Both the position numbers and the translations under genes were made by a program. This document shows positions 44,235 to 53,107 of a stretch of DNA of 64,000 nt, piece after piece (position 1 is the first letter of the stretch; every line of letters begins with the position of its first letter). Source of the stretch: a bacterium SCSIO 12696. GTDB taxonomy: Bacteria > Pseudomonadota > Gammaproteobacteria > Pseudomonadales > Porticoccaceae. The stretch is from contig CP073744.1 of NCBI GenBank assembly GCA_024397955.1, positions 434,001 to 498,000 on the forward strand, in the 5' to 3' direction. Under the pieces are notes generated by a model. That model was not told the origin of the DNA and did no database searches. It saw only the letters and a program-made list of their open reading frames with translations.

Positions 44235-45125
44235 GTGGAGATTTCAGAACAGCTGCACAGCGTACGGGATTATATTCGCTGGGGGGCGAGCCGCTTTTCC
44301 CAAGAAGCGTTGTTCTTTGGCCACGGTACCGACAACGCCTGGGATGAGGCGGTTGCGCTGGTGCTACACGGCTTGTTTCTTCCCCAGGACAGCGGTTTGC
44401 ACGTTCTGGATGCTCGTTTGACCCTTGAAGAGAGGCAGCGGGTTATACAGTTGCTGGAGCGGCGTATTAGCGAACGCATTCCCGTTCCTTACATTACCGG
44501 TACCGCCTGGTTTTGCGGTCTGGAATTTATGGTGGATGAGCGGGTTCTGATTCCTCGCTCACCCATTGCTGAACTGATTACTCAGCAGTTTTCTCCCTGG
44601 CTGGTCAACTCGCCAGAAAGAATTCTGGATATGTGCTGTGGCAGTGGCTGTATTGGTATTGCCTGTGCGCATACTTTTGAACAAGCTCAGGTGGATTTGA
44701 GTGATATTTCTGCGGATGCCCTGCAAGTGGCTGAACAGAATATTCACCTGCATCACCTGCAGGGCCAGGTCAGAGCGGTTGAATCTGACCTGTTTGCGGG
44801 CTTGTCCGATGAGCGTTACGACTTGATTGTATGTAACCCGCCCTATGTGGATCGGGATGACTTTGCCTCCATGCCCAGTGAGTTCCAGCACGAACCCGCA
44901 TTGGCGCTCACCTCTGGTGATGATGGCTTGGATTTTACCCGCCGCTTGTTGGCGCAAGTCACTGAACACTTGAGCGATGATGGGCTGCTGGTATTGGAGG
45001 TAGGCAACTCATGGCCTGCACTGGAAGCCGCTTATCCTGAACTTGAGTTTAATTGGGTTGAATTCTCCCAAGGTGGCCACGGCGTTTGTGTGCTGCAGCG
45101 GGAACAGCTTTTAAAGTTGGGCTAG
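44235..45125 (+). CDS. prmB: Ribosomal protein L3 N5-glutamine methyltransferase PrmB
   Basis: SAM-dependent methyltransferase, 296 residues from GTG 44235. The N-terminal helical domain is followed by the SAM loop LDMCCGSGCIGIACA and the catalytic VCNPPYVD. SFLP-type sequence at the N-terminus (SQEALFFGHGTDNAWDEAVALV) marks the PrmB rather than the PrmC branch. aroC follows after 33 bases, the common gammaproteobacterial order. Confidence 0.94.
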   Translation: MEISEQLHSVRDYIRWGASRFSQEALFFGHGTDNAWDEAVALVLHGLFLPQDSGLHVLDARLTLEERQRVIQLLERRISERIPVPYITGTAWFCGLEFMVDERVLIPRSPIAELITQQFSPWLVNSPERILDMCCGSGCIGIACAHTFEQAQVDLSDISADALQVAEQNIHLHHLQGQVRAVESDLFAGLSDERYDLIVCNPPYVDRDDFASMPSEFQHEPALALTSGDDGLDFTRRLLAQVTEHLSDDGLLVLEVGNSWPALEAAYPELEFNWVEFSQGGHGVCVLQREQLLKLG

Positions 45126-45158
45126 TAATAGCTCTTTATTGAATACTGAGAATACATT

Positions 45159-46262
45159 ATGTCCGGCAATACTTACGGCAAATTGTTTACGGTGACCACC
45201 TTTGGTGAGAGCCACGGCCTTGCGTTGGGTTGTATCGTAGATGGCTGCCCTCCGGGGCTGGAGCTCTGTGAAGAGGATATCCAGGCAGAGCTGGAGCGGC
45301 GCAAGCCCGGCCAATCCCGCTACACCACTCAGCGACGAGAAGCAGACCAGGTGAAAATTCTGTCGGGTGTCTTCGAAGGTAAAACCACCGGCACGCCCAT
45401 TGGCTTACTGATTGAGAATACCGATCAGCGCTCCAAGGATTACGGCAAAATCAAAGACCAGTTTCGCCCGGCTCACGCAGATTACACCTATCACCACAAA
45501 TACGGCCATCGCGATTATCGCGGTGGCGGCCGCTCATCGGCCAGGGAAACCGCTATGCGTGTGGCTGCAGGGGCCATTGCCCGCAAATACTTGCAGCAGC
45601 AGTGGGGTATCAGTATTCGAGGCTATCTCTCTCAACTGGGGCCAATCACTGTGGACACCGTGGACTTGCAGGAGATAGACAACAACCCGTTCTTCTGCCC
45701 GGATGCGGCCAAAGTGCCGGAGATGGAAGCCTATATGCAGGCCTTAATCAAAGAAGGGGATTCTGTCGGTGCTCGAATCAGTGTAGTGGCCAACAATATT
45801 CCGGTTGGTTTGGGTGAGCCGATTTTTGATCGTCTGGATGCGGATATTGCCCACGCTATGATGAGCATTAATGCTGCCAAAGGCGTAGAGATTGGCGCCG
45901 GTTTTACCTCGGTGGTGCAAAAGGGTACTGAGCACCGGGATGAGCTGACCCCAGAGGGCTTTTTATCCAACAATGCCGGTGGCATTTTAGGGGGGATTTC
46001 TTCCGGGCAGGATATCGAAGTCCATGTGGCATTTAAACCAACCTCCAGCTTGCGAATTCCAGGCCGTAGTATTGATGTGCACGGTAACCCGGTAGAAGTG
46101 ATTACCACCGGTCGACATGACCCCTGTGTGGGAATTCGGGCTGCGCCGATCTGTGAAGCAATGCTGGCACTATCTTTGATAGACCAGCTACTGCGTCATC
46201 GTGCCCAAAATGGGGATGTGCAGGTTGAGGGGACACCGATTCCCGCCCAAGCGCCAAAATAG
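45159..46262 (+). CDS. aroC: Chorismate synthase
   Basis: Last enzyme of the shikimate pathway, FMN-dependent, 367 residues. The three family signatures are visible: [34 protein letters not shown] with SARETA, and [17 protein letters not shown] near the C-terminus. It provides chorismate for PabB and PabC, both encoded in this window. The MFS gene starts three bases after the stop. Confidence 0.98.
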   Translation: MSGNTYGKLFTVTTFGESHGLALGCIVDGCPPGLELCEEDIQAELERRKPGQSRYTTQRREADQVKILSGVFEGKTTGTPIGLLIENTDQRSKDYGKIKDQFRPAHADYTYHHKYGHRDYRGGGRSSARETAMRVAAGAIARKYLQQQWGISIRGYLSQLGPITVDTVDLQEIDNNPFFCPDAAKVPEMEAYMQALIKEGDSVGARISVVANNIPVGLGEPIFDRLDADIAHAMMSINAAKGVEIGAGFTSVVQKGTEHRDELTPEGFLSNNAGGILGGISSGQDIEVHVAFKPTSSLRIPGRSIDVHGNPVEVITTGRHDPCVGIRAAPICEAMLALSLIDQLLRHRAQNGDVQVEGTPIPAQAPK

Positions 46263-46265
46263 CGA

Positions 46266-47429
46266 ATGAGCTCGCTATCTTCGAACAAGCCGTCGGTTCC
46301 TTACTGGCGGCTTTCGTCGTTTTACTTCTTTTACTTTGCCATTTTGGGCATTTTGGCTCCTTACTGGCCGCTGTATTTCCAGTGGCTGGGGTTTACTGCA
46401 GAGCAAATAGGCTGGCAGTTGGGCACCGTTACCGCTTGTAAAATCATTGCTCCCAATTTGTGGGCCTGGCTAGCGGATCGATCCGGGCAGCGCCTCACCA
46501 TCATGCGTCTCGGGTGCCTGCTGGCGCTATTGTTTTTTGCGGGGCTGTTTTTTGAGCTAAGCTTCTTTGCCATGATGGCAGTTTTGTTTGGTTTCAGTTT
46601 TTTCTGGAATGCGGTGCTGCCCCAGCAGGAAGCCATTACCCTGAATTTTTTGCATGGCCAGACAGAGCGCTACAGTCTGGTACGTTTGTGGGGCTCGGTT
46701 GGTTTTATCCTGATGGTATTACTGGCTGGCCACTTTTTGGCGGGGGAGGCCATTGCTTATCTTCCTGCCGCCACAGCACTACTGCTGTTATTAACGCTAG
46801 TCAGCAGCCTCGCCATTCCAGCGGATAAGCAGTGGCTTAAAAAAGCCGCCAATCGAGGCTTTTGGCGTCAGATTTTGTCGCGCCCGGCCATGGCTTTTTT
46901 GTTGGGTGGGCTGTTAATGCAGCTGGGCCACGGGGTTTATTACAGTTTTTTCAGCATTCACCTGGCGGCCTTGGGCTACGACGCGTTCACCATTGGCTGG
47001 TTGTGGGCATTGGGTGTCGTCGCCGAAGTGCTGTTGTTTCTGTTGATGCACAGCTTGCTGCCGCGCTTTGGGGTGAAGTGGTTACTGGTGGTGAGCTTGT
47101 TGCTGGCATCCATACGCTGGTTGATGATCGGCCACCTTGCCGAGCAGATTGCCTGGCTTCTTGTGGCGCAGTTGTTTCATGCGTTTACCTTTGGCACTTT
47201 TCATTCCGCTGCGGTTGAAGGGGTACGCAAATTGTTTGGTGCTGGCCACCAGAGCAAAGGCCAGGCGCTGTACAGCGCAGTAAGTTTTGGCTTGGGAGGT
47301 GCTTTGGGTTCTATCATTGCCGGTCAGGTGTGGCATATGGGTGCCGGCTTTACATTTAGTTTGGCAGCCGGCGTTTCTGTGTTGGGTTTGGCCGTGATTG
47401 CCTTTTGGTACCGCGAGAAAACTGATTAG
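46266..47429 (+). CDS. MFS transporter, phenylpropionate-permease-like (HcaT type)
   Basis: Inner-membrane permease of 387 residues with about 12 membrane segments. FAILGILAPYWPLYFQWLGFTAEQIG at the N-terminus and LRLGCLLALLFF-type organisation match the PPP (HcaT) subfamily. The substrate cannot be inferred. Probably co-transcribed with prmB and aroC. Confidence 0.87.
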   Translation: MSSLSSNKPSVPYWRLSSFYFFYFAILGILAPYWPLYFQWLGFTAEQIGWQLGTVTACKIIAPNLWAWLADRSGQRLTIMRLGCLLALLFFAGLFFELSFFAMMAVLFGFSFFWNAVLPQQEAITLNFLHGQTERYSLVRLWGSVGFILMVLLAGHFLAGEAIAYLPAATALLLLLTLVSSLAIPADKQWLKKAANRGFWRQILSRPAMAFLLGGLLMQLGHGVYYSFFSIHLAALGYDAFTIGWLWALGVVAEVLLFLLMHSLLPRFGVKWLLVVSLLLASIRWLMIGHLAEQIAWLLVAQLFHAFTFGTFHSAAVEGVRKLFGAGHQSKGQALYSAVSFGLGGALGSIIAGQVWHMGAGFTFSLAAGVSVLGLAVIAFWYREKTD

Positions 47430-47493
47430 GGTTATTTGGGTCGTTGCAATCAAATATGTATTTATATACAGTGTTTTGATTGTGGAGTGAATC

Positions 47494-48393
47494 ATGCCGA
47501 AGCGTAACGATGAAAAGTTAGTAATTGCCCTGTCAACTCGGGTGTTGTTCGATTTGGCGAGCAGCCATCAGGTATACGAAGCAGATGGTCTGCAAGCCTA
47601 CTCGCAATACCAGATCGAGCACGAAGACGACGTGCTTCAGCCAGGTGAAGCGTTTCCTCTGGTGCAGAAACTCCTGCGCATTAATGAAAAGTTAGGCGGC
47701 GAACCACAGGTCGAAATTATACTGTTGTCGCGCAATTCCGCAGATACTGGTTTGCGAATTTTTAATTCCATTGAGCACTACGGGCTCAATATCAGCCGTG
47801 CGGCTTTCTGTGGCGGCGAGAGCCCTTACCGTTATGTATCCGCATTTGGTTGCCAACTGTTTCTGTCCACCCATGGCGACGATGTGCGGAATGCTCTGAA
47901 AAGTGGTGTAGCCGCGGCTACTTTGTTATCTGCCAACAGTGCTAACGACAATGACGATGAACTGCGCTTTGCTTTTGATGGTGACGCGGTTATTTTCTCT
48001 GACGAGGCAGAAAAAATTTACAAACAGCAGGGGCTGCCAGCGTTTACCGACAGCGAAAAAGCGTTGGCGAAAACCCCTTTGGTGGGAGGTCCGTTTAAAG
48101 CTTTTTTACAAGCCTTGCAGGGGTTGCAAAGTAAATTTACCGGCGACGATAGCCCCATTCGCACTGCCTTGGTTACCGCGCGTTCAGCACCAGCCCACGA
48201 ACGGGTGGTGCGCACTTTGCGCCACTGGAATATTCGCCTGGATGAATCTTTGTTTCTCGGTGGTATGGATAAAGGCGCTTTTTTGAAAGCGTATGGCGCA
48301 GATGTATTCTTTGATGACCAACAAAAACACTGTGACTCCGCCAGCCCCTATGTGGCCACTGGTCATGTTCCTCATGGTGTGGCTAATGAATAG
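47494..48393 (+). CDS. 5'-nucleotidase (PF06189 type)
   Basis: Cytoplasmic 299-residue protein of the bacterial 5'-nucleotidase family related to cN-I. Family features: ALSTRVLFDL near the N-terminus, EIILLSRNSADTGLRIFNSI, FCGGESPYRYVSAFGCQLFLS, FDGDAVIFSDEAE and FLGGMDKGAFLKAYGADVFFDDQ. It dephosphorylates nucleoside monophosphates. It is followed by a large inverted-repeat element. Confidence 0.9.
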   Translation: MPKRNDEKLVIALSTRVLFDLASSHQVYEADGLQAYSQYQIEHEDDVLQPGEAFPLVQKLLRINEKLGGEPQVEIILLSRNSADTGLRIFNSIEHYGLNISRAAFCGGESPYRYVSAFGCQLFLSTHGDDVRNALKSGVAAATLLSANSANDNDDELRFAFDGDAVIFSDEAEKIYKQQGLPAFTDSEKALAKTPLVGGPFKAFLQALQGLQSKFTGDDSPIRTALVTARSAPAHERVVRTLRHWNIRLDESLFLGGMDKGAFLKAYGADVFFDDQQKHCDSASPYVATGHVPHGVANE

Positions 48394-48407
48394 TATTCTG
48401 TGCTTGT

Positions 48408-48511
48408 ATGAGATGGGAGTTGCTTGCTGTGACACGCCGTAAACCCTTCCGTGGGGGCTCGTCGCCAGCATCCATGCTGGCCACGGTCACAGCAAGCAAC
48501 TCCCATCTCAT
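48408..48511. repeat. 104-bp element with perfect 26-bp inverted arms
   Basis: 48408-48433 and 48486-48511 are exact reverse complements over 26 bases. The 52-bp centre contains GCCGTAAACCC, GTGGGGGCTCGTCG and a perfect inner hairpin (48464-48471 with 48474-48481). The centre resembles a repeat common between gammaproteobacterial genes; the flanking arms are unusually long and perfect. It lies after the 5'-nucleotidase gene and could act as a terminator. A T-tract is missing. Confidence 0.8.
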
Positions 48512-48629
48512 GTATGTACCTAGGGTAACGTTTTAAAAAGTCCAAAGCTCTAATGCAAAAAAGCTATTAGAAAAGTGGCTCTTATGCCGTTTCACTTCTA
48601 TGCTGTAAGAGAGGCAAGGGGAACTCTCT

Positions 48630-49601
48630 ATGAAATTGCAGCAGTTTCGTTCTATCTGGGAAGTGGCTCATCACCAGTTAAATATATCGGCCACCGCAAA
48701 AAGCCTGTACACGTCTCAACCCGCTATCAGTAAACACATTATGTTGTTGGAAAATGAACTGGGTGTGGAGATATTTTCCCGTCGCGGCCGCCATATGATC
48801 GAAATAACACCGGCCGGTGAAAAAATTATCGAAATTGCCGGCGAGGTTCTCAAGCATGTGGATACCATTCGCCAAGTCGCTCAAGAGTATAGCGATCCAA
48901 ACAAGGGCAGCTTGCAGCTGGCCGTAACCCATATGCAGGCCCGCTATGTTTTGCCTCGAGTTATTGAGCACTTTCAACAGCGTTACCCCAACGTGGCTAT
49001 CCATATTCAACAGGACAGCCCAGATCATGTGGCGGAACTGGTGCGGGAAAGCCATACAGATATGGTGCTCACCAGTAACGAATTGGTAGAAAGCCAGGAA
49101 TTGGCGCTATTGCCGTGCTTTCGCTGGCGTCAATCCGTTGTGGTGCCCACAGGCCACCCTTTAGCCTCCGTTGGGCAGCTGTCTATAACCGACTTGGCCA
49201 ATTTCCCCTTGATTACCTATGCCAACGGTTCCGCTGGTCACCGGGAAGTAGAGCGGGTGATGTGCAATCGCAAAGTTCAGGCACAAATAACCTGCACGGC
49301 GGCGGATTCTGATGTCATTAAAACCTGTGTGCGTATGGGTATGGGAGTGGGTGTCTTGGCTACCATGGCGGTGGAAAAAACCGACCTGGATTTGGTGGTG
49401 CTGGATGCCAGCCATCTGTTTAATCCGTGCACCAGTTATTTGGGCATTTGGCGGCACACCTTCCTCAGAGAAATTCATCACCACCTGATAGAGCTGTTGG
49501 CGGTGCAGTTGGATCGGAATTTGGTTGAACAGATTCTGGAGACAGATTCTATGGAGAAGCGTCGTCGGTTATTAAAAGATGTGGACATGCCGTTACTGTG
49601 A
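48630..49601 (+). CDS. cysB: CysB-type LysR regulator of sulfur assimilation
   Basis: 323 residues. The N-terminus MKLQQFRSIWEVAHHQLNIS with ATAKSLYTSQPAISKHI is the highly conserved CysB/Cbl signature. The effector domain continues typically (LAVTHMQARYVLPRVI, MGMGVGVLATMAVE). It controls cysteine biosynthesis genes in response to O- or N-acetylserine. Preceded by AGGGGAAC before the ATG. Its last nine bases overlap the convergent pabB gene. Confidence 0.94.
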   Translation: MKLQQFRSIWEVAHHQLNISATAKSLYTSQPAISKHIMLLENELGVEIFSRRGRHMIEITPAGEKIIEIAGEVLKHVDTIRQVAQEYSDPNKGSLQLAVTHMQARYVLPRVIEHFQQRYPNVAIHIQQDSPDHVAELVRESHTDMVLTSNELVESQELALLPCFRWRQSVVVPTGHPLASVGQLSITDLANFPLITYANGSAGHREVERVMCNRKVQAQITCTAADSDVIKTCVRMGMGVGVLATMAVEKTDLDLVVLDASHLFNPCTSYLGIWRHTFLREIHHHLIELLAVQLDRNLVEQILETDSMEKRRRLLKDVDMPLL

Positions 49602-50954
49602 CGGCTGTATTCCCTCCAGACTTTTCATCAGCACATCGATTTTATCCATGGATTCCTGATACTCGCTGTGAGGGTTTGAGTCTGCCACGATGCCGCCCCC
49701 ACCCCAGCAATGAAGGGCATTGCCGTCAGCAACCAATGTGCGAATGGCGATGTTGGTATCCATGCGCCCGCAACGGCTGATGTAGCCAATACTGCCGCAA
49801 TAGGCTGAACGCTGGCAGCTTTCCAGCTCGTGGATAATTTCCATAGCCCGCCGTTTGGGAGCGCCGGTAATCGAGCCACCGGGGAAGCAGCCTTGCAGCA
49901 ATTGCAGGGCACTTTTTTCGGGAGATAATTGGCCGCTGACGGTGCTTACCAGGTGGTGCACATTGGCAAAACTTTCCAGCGCAAACAGCTTTGGTACCTG
50001 AATAGAGCCCGGTGTGCAGGATTTGCCCAAATCGTTGCGCAGCAAATCCACAATCATTAAATTTTCTGCCCGATCTTTGTGGCTGTTAAGCAGCTGGTCG
50101 GCATTGCTTAAATCGGCAACCGGGCATTTTTCTCGGCGAATGGTGCCTTTTATGGGTTTGGTTTCCACCTCACCGCTGCGATTTACCCGCAATAGCCGCT
50201 CTGGTGATACGCAGAGAATGGCTTGTTGTCTGCCCTGATGTTGCCAGGCCATATAGGCGCTAAAGGGGGAGGGGGTGGCACTGCGCAACTGCTGGTAGGC
50301 CGTGTACGGGTCGCCCTGAAATTGTGCTGAAAAGTGCTGGGCAAAATTCACCTGATAACAGTCGCCAGCAATAATGTAGTCGTGAATACGTTTTATGGCT
50401 CGATGGTATTGCTGCTCGGTCAAGCTGGCCTGAAAAGGGCCGCTTAACTTGAAATCGGATGCATTCTCAAGTGGCTTGTGCAGCCACTGCTGCACGATTT
50501 GTTGAACCTGGCTGCGAACGTTAACGCTGCAACTGTCGAGAAAGGTCAGCTGGGTTGATTGCTGTTGATGGTCACTGACCAATGACCAGTGATACAAACC
50601 CAGCCTGGCCTGTGGCAGTTGAGCCGCTTGTGGCAAAGCTGGTATTTTGCTCAACTGGGAGCTACCCAGGTCGTAGCCAAAGTAGCCCGCCAGCCCACCG
50701 GCAAACGGCACGCTCTGAGCTTTAACGGGAATCTGGGGCAATTGATTCAGCAGGCTTTGTGCATCAATAAATAGTTGGCTGGCGCCCTGATCCGCGATCA
50801 GGGTTTCGGAGGGAGCTGCGCTGATAATATCGTAACGCCCATAGCCACTGGCGGGCTTGCCACTGTCAAACCAGACTGCCCCGGGCATGGCATTGATGTG
50901 CCGAAACAGGTGGCTGCAATCGGCAATGTAGGGCAATGGAACAGTCAGGCACAT
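49593..50954 (-). CDS. pabB: Aminodeoxychorismate synthase component I
   Basis: Chorismate-using enzyme of folate synthesis, 453 residues. The anthranilate-synthase-I fold shows IHDYIIAGDCYQVNFAQ, PIKGTIRRE, NLMIVDLLRNDLGK, FPGGSITGAPKRRAMEII, GSIGYISRCGRMDTNIAIRT and GGGIVADSNPHSEYQES. The IKGT(I/R)R lysine favours aminodeoxychorismate over anthranilate synthesis. It works with PabC at about 27 kb. The 3' ends of pabB and cysB overlap by nine bases, with no terminator. Confidence 0.95.
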   Translation of the reverse strand: MCLTVPLPYIADCSHLFRHINAMPGAVWFDSGKPASGYGRYDIISAAPSETLIADQGASQLFIDAQSLLNQLPQIPVKAQSVPFAGGLAGYFGYDLGSSQLSKIPALPQAAQLPQARLGLYHWSLVSDHQQQSTQLTFLDSCSVNVRSQVQQIVQQWLHKPLENASDFKLSGPFQASLTEQQYHRAIKRIHDYIIAGDCYQVNFAQHFSAQFQGDPYTAYQQLRSATPSPFSAYMAWQHQGRQQAILCVSPERLLRVNRSGEVETKPIKGTIRREKCPVADLSNADQLLNSHKDRAENLMIVDLLRNDLGKSCTPGSIQVPKLFALESFANVHHLVSTVSGQLSPEKSALQLLQGCFPGGSITGAPKRRAMEIIHELESCQRSAYCGSIGYISRCGRMDTNIAIRTLVADGNALHCWGGGGIVADSNPHSEYQESMDKIDVLMKSLEGIQPSQ

Positions 50955-51025
50955 GGTGATGGCGTGTTTTAAGAAGGTGGCAAGGGTAGACAGTTAGCGG
51001 CCGAAAGACAATTACCAGTAAAACG

Positions 51026-51985
51026 CTAGCCCGATATACTCAGCCGGCGCAGTTCCGCCGGAACCACGGAGCGCTGCCATAATTGTTCAAAGCGCTCAGT
51101 ATGCTGTCTGGCTTCTGCGTAGGCATTCTTTCGTTGTACTCCGTGAAGGGTACTAGTGCCGACGCTGGTTCGCAGTAGTTGGCTGTCATCTACAATGACT
51201 AGCAGTGCACTATCTGGTGTACTGTCTTGGCTATCGCACTGGCGTATTTGAAAGCGGCTGTCTATGGCCCGCTGCAACCCTAACAGCATATCCTGGGAGT
51301 GGTTGTTGGCATCAATGTCCTGCACCAATAAGTGCAATTCGCATCGATCCGATTGCTGCAAAAAGTGACGCAGACTTTCTACAATCTGGGCGCTGGCCAG
51401 GATGTCATGATTAAACGGTTGGCAGTACCAGCGAATGGTTTGTCGCGCCTCAGATATGGCTTTTCTGAGGCTGCTTTCCAGGGCTGTAGAATTTTCTATA
51501 AACGTTGTTTGTACAGTACCGGAATTGCCGCGTTGGCGGTAACGGCCGAGATCCAGGTTCATGGCAACATGGCTAATGCCGGCTTCGTCAAATTCGTCAC
51601 CATAGGGTAAAAAATCGAACTGCTTGTAGAAGTCGATGGCATGACTTTGGGCGTGTAAATAGAGCTTGCTGTGCCCACTGCTACTGGCGTCGAGAATAAT
51701 GCGTCGCAACAAGCTGGAGCCCACTCCTAGGCCCCGGTGGTTTTTCAATACCGCCATGCGGCCCACTTTACCGCTGGGCTCAAGACGTGCCGTGGCTATT
51801 GCCTGCCCCTCAGCACTGAATACCAACCAGTGTTGGCTTACAGGGTCTTGTTGGTCAATTTCAATTTCTACGGGCACTTGCTGTTCTTCAACAAACACGG
51901 GTTCGCGAATACTCAACAGCAGCTGGCGGTGCTCTTGCCAGCTGGCTGGTTCAATACGCGTAGCGTTGAATTCGATACTTTCCAC
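51026..51985 (-). CDS. GNAT-family N-acetyltransferase with C-terminal extension
   Basis: 319 residues from GTG 51985. TTG 52060 is also in frame but adds 25 residues that do not look like the family and leaves almost no room for the divergent promoter. N-terminal GNAT domain (about 1-150): REPVFVEEQQVPVEIEID and acetyl-CoA motif GRMAVLKNHRGLGVGSSLL, then HAQSHAIDFYKQFDFLPYG. The C-terminal part (about 160-319) is a separate domain often fused to this GNAT type in gammaproteobacteria. Substrate unknown. Divergent from the metR-like gene. Confidence 0.82.
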   Translation of the reverse strand: MESIEFNATRIEPASWQEHRQLLLSIREPVFVEEQQVPVEIEIDQQDPVSQHWLVFSAEGQAIATARLEPSGKVGRMAVLKNHRGLGVGSSLLRRIILDASSSGHSKLYLHAQSHAIDFYKQFDFLPYGDEFDEAGISHVAMNLDLGRYRQRGNSGTVQTTFIENSTALESSLRKAISEARQTIRWYCQPFNHDILASAQIVESLRHFLQQSDRCELHLLVQDIDANNHSQDMLLGLQRAIDSRFQIRQCDSQDSTPDSALLVIVDDSQLLRTSVGTSTLHGVQRKNAYAEARQHTERFEQLWQRSVVPAELRRLSISG

Positions 51986-52096
51986 AGTGCACTCAAACTT
52001 CCAATAGCCGTTAAGTATGTGGCGCTGGCGGCGGGCTTGCCAGTGCTTTAATATGAGCAATACTGAATTAAATGCTTAAAAACATGATTTTATTTT

Positions 52097-53011
52097 ATGA
52101 TTGACCTTAGGCACCTGCGCACAATTAAAGCTTTGCACCAAGGAGGTTCGTTGGTGGAGGCATCGGAGCGACTTCATCTGACCCAATCGGCATTGTCCTA
52201 CCAGCTCAAGGAAGTAGAAGACCGTATCGGCACCCCCTTGTTTGTTCGCAAGTCCCGCCCTTTGAGACTGACCAACGCCGGCCAGCGACTGTTGCAATTG
52301 TCTGAAGATGTACTGCCGTTGATGGAACGGGGAGAGCGTGACCTTAAGCAGATCACTGCTGGGCGGGCAGGCCGGCTTTATATGGCGATTGATTGCCACA
52401 GTTGCTTTGATTGGTTAATGCCTTCTATTAACGAATTTCGCAACAACTGGCCAGAAGTGGAAGTGGATTTGAGCACTGGTTTCAGTTTCGAACCACTGCC
52501 TGTACTGCTGCGTGGTGATCTGGACTTGGTGGTGACTTCGGACCCTGAGCCCACGGATAATATTCATTACGAACCGTTGTTTCGCTACGAAGTACAACTA
52601 GCGCTGCCTAAAGAGCACCCACTGGCCGATCAAACGTATGTATTACCGCACCAGTTGAGTGATCAAACACTGATTACTTACCCAGTTGAGCCCCAGAGAA
52701 TGGACATTTTCAAACACTTCCTGACACCAGAAAATGTGGAGCCTGCGGAACTGCGCAAAGCGGAATTAACACTAATGATTGCTCAGTTAGTGGCCAGTGG
52801 CCGGGGTCTTGCAGCACTTCCCAACTGGGCGCTGTCAGACTATGTAAGCAATGACTTTTTGAAAGTGTGTGCACTGGGTGAGCAGGGTTTGTGGCGAACG
52901 CTGTACGCCAGTGTTCGTGAAGAACAAATTCGGCAACCTTATATAGCGGACTTTCTGGCAACCGCCAAACAAGTGAGTTTTGCGACTTTGAAGGGCATCA
53001 GGGGTTGCTAA
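52097..53011 (+). CDS. metR: MetR-type LysR regulator
   Basis: 304 residues. MIDLRHLRTIKALHQGGSLVEASERLHLTQSALSYQLKEVED is close to the MetR N-terminus. The effector domain has SDQTLITYPVEPQRMDIF, where MetR proteins bind homocysteine. It would regulate methionine biosynthesis genes, none of which is adjacent. The preceding gene is divergent. I call MetR by motif, not by alignment. Confidence 0.8.
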   Translation: MIDLRHLRTIKALHQGGSLVEASERLHLTQSALSYQLKEVEDRIGTPLFVRKSRPLRLTNAGQRLLQLSEDVLPLMERGERDLKQITAGRAGRLYMAIDCHSCFDWLMPSINEFRNNWPEVEVDLSTGFSFEPLPVLLRGDLDLVVTSDPEPTDNIHYEPLFRYEVQLALPKEHPLADQTYVLPHQLSDQTLITYPVEPQRMDIFKHFLTPENVEPAELRKAELTLMIAQLVASGRGLAALPNWALSDYVSNDFLKVCALGEQGLWRTLYASVREEQIRQPYIADFLATAKQVSFATLKGIRGC

Positions 53012-53107
53012 CAAGCCCTAAACACCCATGACCTTTGTTGTTGCCGCAGAGCGCAACGGTTAGAATCGCAACAATTTGAAATTAAAAGCATTTAAGGCAT
53101 AACAATA

